Positions 24,370-36,921 of a DNA stretch of 64,000 nucleotides are shown in pieces. The stretch comes from Salvelinus alpinus (lineage: Eukaryota > Chordata > Actinopteri > Salmoniformes > Salmonidae): positions 9,847,805-9,911,804 of the forward strand of contig NC_092120.1 in assembly GCF_045679555.1 (NCBI RefSeq). Direction: 5' to 3'. Under the pieces are notes generated by a model. It saw only the letters and a list, made by a program, of their open reading frames with translations, ran no database searches and was not told the DNA's origin. Position 1 is the first letter of the stretch; each line of letters starts with the position of its first letter. The translations under genes were made by a program, and so were the position numbers.

Positions 24370-24650
24370 TGTCATTGTAAATACATTGGAGAAAGACTGC
24401 CACTTAAGTCCTTAGTTCAGTTTGTAATACCTTGTGAATTCAATTAATGTATAGTGGCTGGTGGGCTCTACTTGGGGAGAGTGGGTCCACCAAGAGACCG
24501 AAGTGAGATGAGTGGAGGGCGGCACCACACATACTTCAAAGAAGTATCTGATGCCCTCCTAGCCTCCCCGTCCCAATCTCCACCAAATAACCAATAACCA
24601 CCATTGAATCTAAGCTATAAAGGCAAACAAGGAATACAAATAATTGGCCT
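24370..24650. other. Unassigned spacer
   Basis: No gene. The segment around ctgatgccctcctagcctcc resembles a dispersed salmonid repeat, but I cannot place it. Confidence 0.35.
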
Positions 24651-24762
24651 AGCGTCGTCCAGGTTTGGCCGGGGTAGGCCGTCATTGTAAATAAGAATTT
24701 GTCTTGAACTGACTTGCCTAGTTAAATAAATATTAAATAAAAACATTAAAAAAAAAAAAATG
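24651..24762 (+). mobile_element. SINE 3' part
   Basis: Contains ggccgtcattgtaaataaga, then aactgacttgcctagttaaa and an A-rich tail. The 5' tRNA-like head is missing. Confidence 0.85.
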
Positions 24763-24930
24763 ACTTGACATCCTCTTCAATCTGTCCAAAACTCGTATTC
24801 ATTTTACAGCAGGTTTTCAAGTCACAAAAATAAATACAAATATATTGCAGTGTAGATAAATCCTTCCTTCCTTCCCTCTCTCCCAATGCAAATGTATCCC
24901 TCTCCCTCCCAGTTTCCACCTTTACCCCAC

Positions 24931-25050
24931 CCAAGCCAAGCTTGTCCCAACCTTCCATCTTTGCCCACTCTTGCCCACCCAAGCTAAGCTTGTCCCTACC
25001 TCCCATCCTTACTCAACCAAGCCAAGCTTGTCCCAACCTCCCATCTTTCA
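24931..25050. repeat. Short minisatellite, three units
   Basis: Units start at 24931, 24979 and 25017 with the core ccaagccaagcttgtcccaa and variable spacers (48 and 38 bp). Confidence 0.85.
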
Positions 25051-25199
25051 CACACTCCCTTCCTCTCAGAGACACTCACACCCATCTATCCATCTACAAA
25101 GTAATCCATTCTCACACAACATATACTCACTCTATGCATCCACACACCCATTCTCTCCCGCCCACCCTCCTACACATATTCATATTCACCATCCCTCAC

Positions 25200-25252
25200 A
25201 CTCCCATTCATGCATGCATGCACGCACGCACGCACACACACACACACACACA
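25200..25252. repeat. Compound CATG/CACG/CA microsatellite
   Basis: atgcatgcatgcacgcacgc followed by a CA run. Confidence 0.95.
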
Positions 25253-25289
25253 GACAGAAGAGTTATTGACATACGTGCTATATTTCCAG

Positions 25290-25690
25290 CCAGGTCACCC
25301 GTGATACAAGTCAGTGTTCGACGTCCATCCATGTCTGAGGGCATCAGGAGATGACGTGGAAACCTGCCACTAGGGGCAACAGTGAGCGCTGTTACCTTCA
25401 AGTAGGTTTCCGTTTTGCTAGCGTGTTGTCGACGGGGATGGTGGATGGGTGTAAGTATCTGCCTTTGATTTCAAAGGTTTCAAGTTTGAATCCAGCAATA
25501 TAAAATTATTTTTGTTTTAAGCCTATCCCAAACCTTGACCCTTACCCATTCAGAGTTTATGCCTAACCTTAAGATTTCAGAGTTAATGCCTAAACTTAAC
25601 CCTAACCGGAAAAATGCCTGAACTTAATCTTGAACACTTCAAAATTTGACGTTTGAGAAACATGGAGGAATGTATAATTCTGACATGAGA
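25290..25690. repeat. Degenerate dispersed repeat
   Basis: Contains several CCTTAACC-type words (taaccttaag, cttaaccctaaccgg) and a possible tRNA-like stretch. I believe it is a salmonid dispersed repeat but cannot name it. Nothing else is seen up to 25865. Confidence 0.4.
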
Positions 25691-25865
25691 CTGTGAGACA
25701 TATTGGCATCGGCTACTTCTATTGTTACTTCATAGAAAAGGACAGTTACTTGGGGAAAGTAGAGTATACAGTAGATTGTATTGGAGAGAGGGGGAAATAA
25801 TATTGTCTCAATTTACGATAAACTGGTATCAGGCATCACTGTATTTAGCCTAGTGTGTTTATCAC

Positions 25866-26540
25866 TCTTCAGTATGGGGGGCTCTCCTCTTCAACTAGAA
25901 AGGTTTCTTGCAGTTTGAATAGGGCTTCATCGGCGCTTGTGAATTCCATCCTCTGCGCTTCCTTCCATACCCACAGCACTGCCGGGAATCGGAGCTGAGA
26001 CTTGATCCCCTTTTCCTCCAATGATTGTCTGATCGGAATGTATTCCTTGTGTTTTATTCTCAGCCTAGCAGACAGGTCCTGGGTGAATTGAATGGATTGG
26101 CTGTGGATTTTGATCTCCTTTCCCCCTTGTGCCTTCAGAACATTGACTTTTGTCTGATAGTTCTACAGTTTGAAGATTACCATGAGAGGGCATTTAGCAT
26201 TCTTCTGTTTCACGCTGATCCTATGGCATCATTCCAGATTGTCTGGTGATATACCCATGCCAAGTTTCTCTCATATCAGTTTGACCACTTAGCTGGAAAG
26301 GTCTCCTTTATCCTCATCTTCCGGTAAGGACAATATTCTCATGTTGTTTTGGTTATCTTGCTAGTCCAATTAATCTTCTAAAGTTTGCAACTTTGTTTCC
26401 AAAAGGTGCATTTTGTTGTGTTGTTTGCTCACGCACATGCCTTGTTTGTGTGTGTCTGACACGATAGCCTCTACTTTTATTGTAGCAGTCAGTTTGTTTT
26501 GGTGAGCATTGAGATCCTTTTATCTACGTTTTATCTATGT
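25866..26540 (-). mobile_element. L1-like LINE ORF1 fragment
   Basis: The minus strand reads VNVLKAQGGKEIKIHSQSIQ, FTQDLSARLRIKHKEYIPIR and LEEKGIKSQLRFPAVLWV. This is the C-terminal half of an L1-type ORF1 protein (RNA-binding domain plus CTD with the LxFPA motif). Upstream residues (RILSLPEDEDKG) match the RRM start. Stops interrupt it. Only ORF1 is present. Confidence 0.8.
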
Positions 26541-26559
26541 CTAACCCTATTACAGGGGC

Positions 26560-27001
26560 TGAGTCACTGGCTTACTGGTGCTCTTTCATGCCGTCCCTAG
26601 GAGGGGTGCGTCACTTGAGTGGGTTGAGTTACTGACGTGATCTTCCTGTCTGGGTTGGCGCCCCCCCCTTGGTTTGTGCTGTGGTGGAGATCTTTGTGGG
26701 CTATACTCGGCCTTGTCTCAGGATTGTAGTTGGTGGTTGAAGATATCCCTCTAGTGGTGCGGGGGCTGTGCTTTGGCAAAGTGGGTGGGGTTATATCCTT
26801 CCTGTTTGGCCCTGTCCGGGGGTATCATCGGATGGGGCCACAGTGTCTCCTGACCCCTCCTGTCTCAGCCTCCAGTATTTATGCTGCAGTAGTTTATGTG
26901 TCGGGGGGCTAGGGTCAGTTGGTTATACCTGGAGTACTTCTCCTGTCTTATCCAGTGTCCTGTGTGAATTTAAGTATGCTCTCTCTAATTCTCTCTTTCT
27001 C

Positions 27002-27032
<31 letters not shown>

Positions 27033-27820
27033 CTCTCTCGGAGAACCTGAGCCCTAGGACCATACGTCACGGCAAACCGGGCATGATGACTCCTTGCTGT
27101 CCCCAGTCCGCCTGGCCTTGCTGCTATTCCAGTTTCAACTGTTCTGCCTGCGGTTATGGAACCCCTACCTGTTCCAGACCTGCTGTTTTCAACTCTTAAT
27201 GATCGGCTATGAAAAGCCAACTGAAATTTATTCCTGATTATTATTTGACCATGCTTGTCATTTATGAACATTTTGAAAATCTTGGCTCTCTCTAATTCTC
27301 TCCTTCTCTCTTTCTTTCTCTCTCTCGGAGGACCTGAGTCCTAGGACCATACGTCAGGACTACCGGGCATGATGACTCCTTGCTGTCCCCAGTCCACCTG
27401 GCCTTGCTGCTATTCCAGTTTCAACTGTTCTGCCTGCGGTTATGGAACCGCCACCTGTCCCAGACCTGCTGTTTTCAACTCTTAATGATCGGCTATGAAA
27501 AGCCAACTGAAAATTACTCATGATTATTATTTGACCATGCTTGTCACTTATGAACATTTTGAACATCTTGGCATAGTTCGGTTATAATCTCCACCCGGCA
27601 CAGCCAGAAGAGGACTGGCCACCCCTCATAGCCTGGTTCCTCTCTAGGTTTCTTCCTAGGTTTTGGCCTTTCTAGGGAGTTTTTCCTAGCCACTGTGCTT
27701 CTACACCTGCATTGCTTGCTGTTTGGGGTTTTAGGCTGGGTTTCTGTACAGCACTTCGAGATATTAGCTGATGTACGAAGGGCTATATAAAATAAACTTG
27801 ATTTGATTTGATTTGATTTG
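26560..27820 (+). mobile_element. LINE 3' UTR/terminal fragment with internal duplication
   Basis: From about 26905 it matches the LINE 3' end at 21978-22634 and ends in tttgatttgatttgatttg. A block of about 305 bp (26977-27285) is tandemly repeated at 27286-27570, including the CT/CTTT-rich stretch. 26560-26904 is non-coding and may be more of the same element's 3' UTR. Confidence 0.7.
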
Positions 27821-27822
27821 GT

Positions 27823-28177
27823 AGTGAGTAAAACACAACACTGGGTGGTCCCATTCTGAGAGCTTGTGTGGCCTACCACTTCGCGGCTGAGACATTGTTG
27901 CTCCTAGACTTCACAATAACAGCATTTACCTTTGACCGGGGAAGCTATAGCAGGGCAAAAATTTGACAAACTGACTTGTTGGAAAGGTGGCCTCCTATGA
28001 CGGTGCCACGTTGAAAGTCACTGAGCTCTTCAGTAAGGCCATTCTACTGCCAATGTTTGTCTATGGAAATTGAATGGCTGTGTGTTTGACTTTATACACC
28101 TGTCAGCAACGGGTGTGGCTGAAATAGCCAAATCCACTAATTTGAAGGGGTGTCCACATACTTTTGTATATATAGTG
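27823..28177 (-). mobile_element. Tc1-like terminal fragment, family C
   Basis: Ends at the right inverted terminus (ccacatacttttgtatatat) before a TA. The sequence is the reverse complement of the 5' end of 50308-51199 (for example ctgagctcttcagtaaggcc). The rest of the transposon is missing. Confidence 0.85.
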
Positions 28178-28223
28178 TATATAGGCCAAAGTCCACCTTC
28201 TTAACCTTTAAAATATCTGGGTT

Positions 28224-29030
28224 CTACTGGTGAAAGGCAACCCCTGCAGTCTGCAGTGAAGGCCTATCCACCACCATGGACTCTTCAGGAGCACCATTCG
28301 AACCCTCAACCCTTTTAACAGCCGCTGCATATGAAATGCTTTGGACAGCCCTGACTTTGGCCACCTCATTCTTTTTCACCCTTGTCGGGCATTCCAAAGA
28401 CGTGGCTTCATGATTCCAACCACAATTGCAACTTCTCACATTTTTATCCCTTTTAAACACAACATGATCTTTTCCACAACTTGGACATATTGGCTTCTCC
28501 CTTCTACAAACACTTGAAACATGTCCAAAAGCTTTACAGTGATCATTGGTTTTGGGATAAATGCTCTGACTCTGTAGTTGATATACCCCAACTGCTCTTG
28601 AGTAGCAAGAGACTCCATATCAAAAAACAAAAGAACAGAGACTCTTCACTTTTTCACAAACTTCTCAAATCGGGTGAGACGCAACACACGTTCCTTCTGA
28701 TCCTCAGAAGTACAAAAAAAATCGAAACAAGCCCGCCTCTCGTGATCCTCACAGCCTTAACTTTACCCAGTGCTCTCTCCAACAGTTTGGATATCTCAAA
28801 TGGATTCTTCAAGATTGCTAATCTGATCAGCTTCTCCTCCATTAAGGAACAATGCTCCTACAAGATAATATCAAATTTTTTGGATAATATTCCAATTCTC
28901 CTTGAGTCTACTGCCATTGGATTCACAATCCACATCAGCATCTGCCATCTTTCCTCCAATCAGGTGATCCACCCCATGCCTCTTACCAGTACCGAATCTC
29001 TGTTGTAACAGAACATTTTCCTGCACAGCA
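28224..29030 (-). mobile_element. LINE ORF1 (zinc-knuckle type) fragment
   Basis: Minus-strand frames read MEEKLIRLAILKNPFEISKL, ALGKVKAVRITRGGLVSIF, MESLATQEQLGYINYRVRAF and NVRSCNCGWNHEATSLECP. This is a gag-like ORF1 with a CCHC-type knuckle, as in I/Jockey-group LINEs. It is broken by frameshifts, and no ORF2 is attached. Confidence 0.7.
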
Positions 29031-29057
29031 GTGTATTCAAGTTTTAAAAAGGCTTCT

Positions 29058-29489
29058 TATCAGGAATCAAGGTAAGACCCAAGTGTAGACTGTGTGAAGT
29101 AATAATGTTTATTGTAACCACAGGAGCAGGCAAATGACAGGTCAAGGCAGGTAGGGGTTGATAATCCAGAGCAGAGGCCAAGGTACAGGGCGGCAGGCCG
29201 GCTCAGGTCAGCAGAGGTCAGAAATCCAGAGGTGGAGCAAAGGTACAGGGCGGCAGGCCGGCTCAGAGACAGGCAGTGGTCAAAACCCAGAAGGACGAGA
29301 AAAAGCGAGACTAGGGAAAACCAGGCTCTGAGACAAACCACTGGTAGGCTTGAACAAACAAGACGATCTGGCAACAGATAGCCAGAAAACACAGGTATAA
29401 ATACACAGGGGATAATGGGGAAGATGGGCGACACCTGGAGGGGGGTGGCGACAAGCACAAGGACAGGTGAAACAGATCAGGGTGTAACA
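29058..29489 (-). mobile_element. Solo LTR, probable Ty3/gypsy type
   Basis: 432-bp long terminal repeat in reverse orientation. It contains a TATA-like gtatttataccta region and a poly(A) signal region, with near-identical 5-bp flanks. Its sequence parallels 46271-46748 and the end of the relic at 56660-56895. No internal part is attached; a fossil. Confidence 0.7.
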
Positions 29490-30330
29490 ATTCTTAAGTT
29501 CTTAATTCTTAAAAATTTCAGACTTGATTTGCACTAATGAAAAATGTTATAACCCCTACAAAAATGTCCATTAATTATAATCCACATAATAATTCACATC
29601 TTGTTTCTACATGATTCTTTTGTTGTTAAATTTGACCTTGATGTCTACTTCTATGATTATTGAAGTTATCCTTGTTGCTACTCTATTACAGTTGTATGAA
29701 TATTGTTGCTTGTTTTTTGTTGTTTGTAACAGTTCAAATGAAAAATCGTTATGGACGAATGATCAAGACTTTTATTCCACTGATCTATGTATGTGACAAC
29801 TTTCATAAATTACACAGACGACTAGTGTTACTTCAGTCACAGGACTTAGAACTAGATTACACCAGAAGAGGGTGTTGATTGTCATGATATTTTCATGTTG
29901 CATATTGTGCTTAATGTAGCTCAGTTATGGTGAGTGTGTGTACACGCTTACAAGCCTGTGTGTGCACATGCCTCCATGCATGTGTAAAAAAAATAAGCCG
30001 CAAACACTGGAGTATAACTTTTTATTTGCACGTTGAATGACTGTTAATGAAAAAAACACAAGTTAGCATCCGCGTAATATACTCAGCATATAGGAAAATT
30101 AAAGTTTCAGACACAGTTTGTATTACTGACAAGTATTTCATTACATAGTTTAACTCCATCTATTTGGACAGAAGATACCTTGAAATAATAATTTGTACCA
30201 GTCCACGATCAGTCATTATTACAGTTTGTTTACATTACGTTTCATATTTTATTCCAAATTAGTTAACAAGGATATTTCAACAAAGAAAATAGCTACACTG
30301 AAGGTCAAATGTGGGGAGAAGAGGTGAAGT
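29490..30330. other. Unassigned spacer
   Basis: No gene or clear repeat seen. AT-rich. Confidence 0.4.
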
Positions 30331-30331
30331 A

Positions 30332-30784
30332 AGCCCCTTTTATACCTTGTTCTAACTTGCGTCCTTTGTCCTAATCTTGTCCACATTCTGATTGTGCCCA
30401 CATTTTTAGACAGGTGTTGACAATCAAAAGACACATTGTGATCTGATTGTGATCTTTTTGTGTCTGGACATTTTACAAGTGTAGACAGATCTGGACAGAG
30501 AAACCATTTAAATCATCATTATTCTGGCCTCTAAAATCATTGACAGGTGGCTGATTACATCAATATGTGTCTTACAGTAAATACATATACAAATATTATA
30601 GCTGTGAAATTATTTGCATAAAGGAAGGGACCAGGAACTCTGGTCACAATGCAGACACAGTGGATGGATAACAGACTCATTTTAATACCATGTGTAGACA
30701 CACTTCTGGAAATGTGGGCACAATCAGAATGTAGACAAGATCAGGACAAAGGACCCATGTTAGCACCAGGTATAAATGGGGCTA
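30332..30784. mobile_element. Foldback element with about 90-bp inverted arms
   Basis: The left arm (30332-30420, agccccttttataccttgtt) pairs with the right arm (about 30690-30783, caccaggtataaatggggct). Shared inner words are tcctttgtcctaatcttgtc and cattctgattgtgcccacat. The centre has no coding sequence. MITE-like. Confidence 0.8.
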
Positions 30785-31075
30785 TAGACAATCAAAATGG
30801 TAGGGGTTCTGATCGCAGGAGTTTGCTGCCAAAAGCAAACAAGGCAGCTCATATGTATTGCAACACAATTGTATGCCTTCCCCTTGCCCTGTCAAGACGC
30901 AAACCTGCAGTCTTACTTAAGTATTTTCACCTTGGCTTCACTGAGATTACTGTTCTCCCAGAGTTTTGCACAGTCAATTTGCCAGACTGCACTGCAGTAA
31001 ATGTTACACAGTGTGATGTAAAGCCATTGCAGCTAGACTTACCGCTCCCCTTGTCTCCACTGAGTAGGCCTACAG
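30785..31075. other. Spacer between MITEs
   Basis: Nothing recognised. Confidence 0.4.
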
Positions 31076-31269
31076 CACAGGTGTCAAACTCATTCCACGG
31101 AGGGCCGAGTGTCTGCAGGTTTTTCGCTCCTCCCTTGTACTTGATTGATGAATTATGGTCACTAATTAGTAAGGAACTCCCCACAACTTGTTGTCTAGGG
31201 CTTCATTGAAAGGAAAAACCAAAAACCTGCAGACACTAGGCCCTCCATGGAATGAGTTTGACACCCCTG
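31076..31269. mobile_element. hAT-like MITE
   Basis: 194 bp. Ends cacaggtgtcaaactcattc and gaatgagtttgacacccctg are inverted, and the 8-bp flanks gcctacag/gcctacgg differ by one base. An 8-bp duplication and CAG-GTGTCAAAC-type ends fit a hAT non-autonomous element. Confidence 0.8.
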
Positions 31270-31910
31270 GCCTACGGGGTACAATGATGACAGAGCATCA
31301 CAGTCATACAGCCAAATCCTCACAGGGTGTGATAGGTGTTATGATGTGTTCACTAATCTGTCAAATACTGTGACCTCTCATTATGAGAAATTAAGCATTA
31401 AAAAGAATTTGAGATATTAGTGATCCAAATAAAAAGACAAAGAAAGAAGGTGCAAAGAAGAAGTTAGAGAGAGGAGACAGGGGAGAACGAAGGAGATTGA
31501 GGAAATAAGGGACTAAAGAGAGAGCTAGAAGAAAGTGCGAAGGAGGGTCAGAGAGAGTGAGAGAACGAGAGAAAAAGAGGAGGAAGACAGGATGGAGCGC
31601 TTAGTGACAGTGGGTTTGCCCACCTGTCTCGTCCTTCTGGTCAAAAGCCTAGCCAAGCCAGAAGCTAGCAGTAGCCACCCCAGTGCCATGTCCTGCTCTG
31701 AACCCCATCACCACTTACATTGTTCTAAACAGTGCACCTGGGCTCTGCAGTCTTCACACACACACACAGAGTATCACCAACAACATACAGGAGCTTCAAC
31801 CTGTGAGGCTATTCACTATAGAAAATTGTTGCCTTCAAGATATAAAGTACTGTTCTTTTATACAATATATTCTTGAAATTAGCCAAATGAAAGAGATAAA
31901 AATACACGAA
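31270..31910. other. Spacer with purine-rich tract
   Basis: 31430-31590 is A/G-rich (agaaagaagg, gagagtgagagaacgagag). No gene recognised; open frames here look like chance. Confidence 0.4.
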
Positions 31911-32102
31911 GGGCTCGATTCAATCCGTATCGCTCAAGTTCAGCGCTATTGAAATGTGAAGGCAATGTAAAGGCAATGTTCCCAAGTTCGCGAAGACTGC
32001 ATTCACGGTAAACGTTGCATATGTCAGCTCAATAAAAAATTACGTTTACATTTCAAGCGAGCTATAGCGCAGAACTTCGGTGATTCGGATTGAATCGAGT
32101 CC
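31911..32102. mobile_element. Palindromic MITE
   Basis: 192 bp. The left end gggctcgattcaatccgtat pairs with the right end attcggattgaatcgagtcc. Inner arms also pair (agcgctattgaaatgtgaag with tttcaagcgagctatagcgc). Confidence 0.85.
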
Positions 32103-33301
32103 TAAAAGATGAGCATGTCAGCAAAGGCCAAAATAGTGGAACATACTGTATAAACCTTTTGGAAACCACACAGCAAAACATGACCCTTTACAACTCTTCA
32201 TGTCAAAACCAATTTTCACAATAATATCAGTGACTTTCAAAGAACATCTTCTGGCACTACAAGCTCCTAACTAGCATGTGTTATTACCTAGTTATTACAG
32301 TACTAAGACTAACCTGCTGCAGTGATATTTCAGTAATTCGCTTATACTGTGGTGAATGCTTTTTTAATGCCACAGTGTGAGAAGATGTCCTATTTTTTGT
32401 GATCACATGTATCCATGTAATAATGTTGTGGTTGTTTATTACTTTCATATTTTCAGACCGAATTTGTTGTAAAAATGGACCCCAAATAAATATATTTGCA
32501 GTGAAATCACATTTGTCTTAACAACAAAGCATCAATTGGTTTGAAACCTTGATGGTTTTCATGTTAGATACAGAGCTTGTCATCAAATATGGTAATGCCA
32601 CTAAACGACAACTGTTAGGCCCCAAAACATTTTATGGGTAGACATTTCTAGCTGTACTATTTGTTGCTACCTTTAGAGAAACTGCAACAGAGAGTCGGTT
32701 GCATGAGGTGTTCTCATTTTAAGAGAGAGAAAAAAATTCTCACTATCAATACAAGCAATACTTCTGTTTCCTTACTACATTTGATTTGATGATATTTCTG
32801 TTTAATTCAGACATGCGATGAATTGAAGTACAATAATGGCAAGGGGAGGATTTTGAAGTCTGACAATTCTTTTTTTTAAAGCATTTGCATGTATCCTGTC
32901 GCCTAAACTTCATACAACATGGCCAGACAATAATTCATAACAGCCTTGAATGTGTGATCCTAGTCAGATTCTGGTTAACAAACTTTTTTTTTCTTTCATT
33001 ACTCTTACCCAAATGCTGAGACTGAGTGTCTCTATCATTCTGTAGTGGTGTGGGTTATATATGTGTATGTTTATCTGTATGCATGTTTGTTACTTTGATT
33101 CGATCCTGTAATTGAACATTAACCACTGTAAAGTCCACTGTACAAGTCCCACCAGAAATGTTGTTAATTTTTTGTTGGTATTATTCACAAGAGAAAGTAT
33201 GGCATGAGGAAGCCCCTCTCTCGGCAAGAAGTCCCTCTCTTCCCCTCCTCCACCTCCCCCTATACACAGGTAGAACTATATGCATTAGGTGGTGTGAGGA
33301 G
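32103..33301 (-). other. Probable syt11 3' UTR and downstream spacer
   Basis: No other gene seen. A minus-strand AATAAA lies at 32435-32440, giving a possible UTR of about 870 bp. Confidence 0.35.
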
Positions 33302-36300
33302 CTAGTATTCACTGAGATTGTGCCACTTTGAGATCTGCCGACGGGGGTTTTCGCAGACCTCCCGCCAGTGGGCGGCGCCAGAGGGACAGGGGCTGTGCAG
33401 GCCGAGGGGCAGACGCCCCACCACCTCGTTCTTAGTGGTACGGTCAAAGTCGACCACCACAAACTCCACGGAGATCTCAGGGAGCAGCTCGGGGGGCACG
33501 TCGTAGATGAAGGACTCGTTGAAGACGGGGTTTAACGTGCACTTCTTCACGTGCGTCTTTTTCTTGGCGATGCGCTTGCGTCCGTAGAACACATTGACCT
33601 TCACATATGGGTCTAAGGGAGAGAAGGACATTTTGGAATATTGTCATATGTAAAGGGGACATCTGCACAAGCTCCGCTTTTTTAAATTGTCCACAGGCAC
33701 ACACGCACACACTGACATACACAGTGGTTGAACTCACTTCCAGACAGGCCAGAGATGTCCATCTTGGGCAGGTGTTTGGCCTTCAGCACCACCACACTGA
33801 GGCGGTGGGAGACAGGCTGGTAGGACAGAGACACCAACAGCTCCCCACGGCTCTCGCACTGCAGGAAGAGACAGACACATAGAGGATTTAACTATTGACT
33901 CATTCAAAAGGAACAATCATCAAACCCACCTACTCAGCCTTTAAGACACAATACAACAATGAAGCAGCCATAATCGTACAGTCATAGATTAAAAGAGTAA
34001 TTGGGCACCAACTGCCAAGACAATAAAACTCAGCAGTCTTTGGAATTATCTATTTGCCAACCTTGTTCTACATGCACAATTATAAACTGGGTGGTTCAAG
34101 CCCTGAATGCTGATTGGCTGTATGTCAAAACCTTTATTTTTACTGCTCTAATTACGTTGTTAACCAGTTTATTATAGCAATAAGTTTGTGGTATTTGTGG
34201 TTTGTGGTATACGGCCATTATACCTCGGCTAAGGGCTGCATCCAGGCACATTGCGGCTTGCCTAAGAACAGCCCTTAGCCGTGGTATATTGGCCATATAC
34301 CACACCCACTCAGGCCTTATTGCTTAAATATACCATACATATCTGCGTGTGGAAACAGACTAGTGTGGTTCTTTTAGTGTTTCTGTGAGAAACAGCACAA
34401 CGTATACAGTATAGCGGTTTGTATAATCTAGGTGTTCTGCATAGTAAGAGCAAGGAAATGAAACAATGAATCAGATAAACTGTGAACAACATCTGTCATG
34501 TCTGGCCTTTACACTGTATATCCATATGAATGTAAATCAGATATTGGTACTGTATACATTAATACAGGTGACAGTAGGTAGACATGATGTATGATGCTAC
34601 AGACCAGCACACACATGCACTTTCTCATATTCACTGACTTGCAATTGATTTCATATTATTCCCACCCATCACTAAAAGGGCATTTTCTAATCTAATGATT
34701 ATAAAATGAGGATTTGCTGAGAAAAATCCCTAGGTGAGTGTCCTGGTGATTGGTATGCTTATGATGGATTATTTCAATAAGCAAGAAAATGACATTGCTT
34801 TGATGAAGGTTGTTTGACCGAAAGCTTAGCCACACAAATTTGCCCTGACACCACTACAGTGAGCCAAAGTTCTCTTCTCATTCTAGTGTAGTTTTAATAC
34901 ACCTGCAACTTAGTATCCTAGTCACTTATGAGGTTGATTCCCATGCATGGTGTATCGACTTCCCCCATGCTACTGCAATACCTTGCCCTCCACAATGAGT
35001 ACTGAGGAACACTATCCGTTTTTACGATCAGAAGTCTTCTTTCAATGAGGAAGTAATAACCCCTGCATTGCATCCATACAAAACATATCAATCCCTTCTT
35101 ATATTGAACAGCAGATGGGTTATACACAATGGCCACACAGTGAGGACTAGTGCCACAGGTACATGTAGGAACAAAAAACAAAACAAGTTCTTGGTGAGTC
35201 CGAGTTGGGTACACACTCACATGCTAACGTGTGGCTGTGATGGAGCCTGATGGATGGATGGCTGCATTGAGAGATTACATGGAGGCGTTGTTTCTGCCTC
35301 CTCAGTTTGGCTGCAGTTAAGACTTGAATGGGGACCGAATCAATAGAGACACATTGACCTTCCTGTCAGACAACCCCCTCTGTGTACTGCACTGCGCTCA
35401 ATTCCATGTGTGTGTGTGTGAGCCGGGCCCCTACTTCTAAGAATGATTGATATGTCGGAATTGTCTGTTCATGCTTTTAAACATGTGTAGGTCGCCCCCC
35501 CCTTCCTCACCTGCATGTTCCTCTTGCTGATTTGCTGGGTGATGTGCACCCGCCCCGTGCTGGGTTCCAACTCTGTCAGCGGGACCACCACCTCCCCTAT
35601 GACATCATCTCGGGCGAAGCGGTCGAAGCTGAGCACCAGGAAGTGCAGCGTGAGCTCGGGCAGCGAGCTGTAGGCCACGCCATAGAACGTGAATGTCTCG
35701 TCAAACACCGGCTCCAGCGTCTTCCTCAGGACTCTGGTCTTCACCCGGTGCTTCTTCTCAGGGAGGATGGTCATCTTCACGTAGGGGTCGGAGCTGTTCC
35801 CCTGTTCGTCTACTGCAGGCAGGCCATGGGCTCCAACGATGGTCACCACCAAGGCCTTCTTAGGGAAGTTGTAGTCTAAAGCCAGGCTGAGGGAGCCCAG
35901 GCTGGCTTCAGGCTCTGATTCTGGGTCGGAGGACGCAGGGGTGAAAGGTGAAACGGTCTTACTGCTGTTCTCGCTACTGGTAGCTGAGCTATCCAGAGAG
36001 CAGTAGTCGGCCCTGACGGGCAGTGCCCGCTCCATTCTGGGCTGGCCAGCAGGGGGCACCAGGTGGCTCATCTGGAGATGGGTAGGAGCATCCAGGATGT
36101 TGTTCTCAGCATCCACCAGGACCATCCCGCGTCCACCACCCCTCTCTCTGTCTCTCTCCCCCTGCCACCCAGCACGCCTGGCCACCCGTACTATCCTCTT
36201 GCTGCTGCTGAGGGACTCTGGGTAGATACTGATGCCCTTCAGCATGTGGATGAACTTGTAGGGCGGGTCTTCAGCCGAGTCGGTGTACTGATCGCCATGG

Positions 36301-36864
36301 AGCTTGTAGCGGCCCATCACCCGGAGGTTGCGACGCTGGCAGAAGGACCACAGGAGAACCAGGATCACCACGGCAACCACCAGAGCCGCTGCACCGATAA
36401 AACCGGCCAGCACCGGTGACATGTCTAAAAGAGAGGGGAAGATAGAATGAGGTAACGCCTTTGCACAGTCTAGACTGGGATGTGTTTGCAATGTCTGGTG
36501 TAAGAAATATTCATACTGGAGTCTCTAAATAAAGTGGATAGTCAAACTGTCAGTTGCATTTAGTTCAGCCTTGAACTGAAACCAAGTGATGCAGTACTGA
36601 ACATCAAATAGGAAATCATGTAACTGCCCTCCAGTGGCTCATTATTGTCAGGTAGGCTAAATAATGTAAGTCGTGTGACCACACCACCCAGGGTGACTCC
36701 ACTCCACTGTGACTCAACACTGTGACTGTGCCATACAGCAGGAGTGACTTCACTACAGTGTCACAGAGCACAAGGCAAGGTGTGAGTGGGAAAGACATGA
36801 GCAATATGGACGTCATTCAACCAGGTGTCACCAGGCTGCTTAAATGTCAGCCGCCCACACCACA

Positions 36865-36921
<57 letters not shown>

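Noticed and set aside
30649-31209. 186-residue plus-strand open frame
   Set aside because: It starts in the right arm of a foldback MITE and ends in the hAT-like MITE. It has no recognisable domain and probably arose by chance.
31535-31876. 113-residue frame beginning in a purine-rich tract
   Set aside because: Low-complexity start, ordinary spacer composition, no domain.
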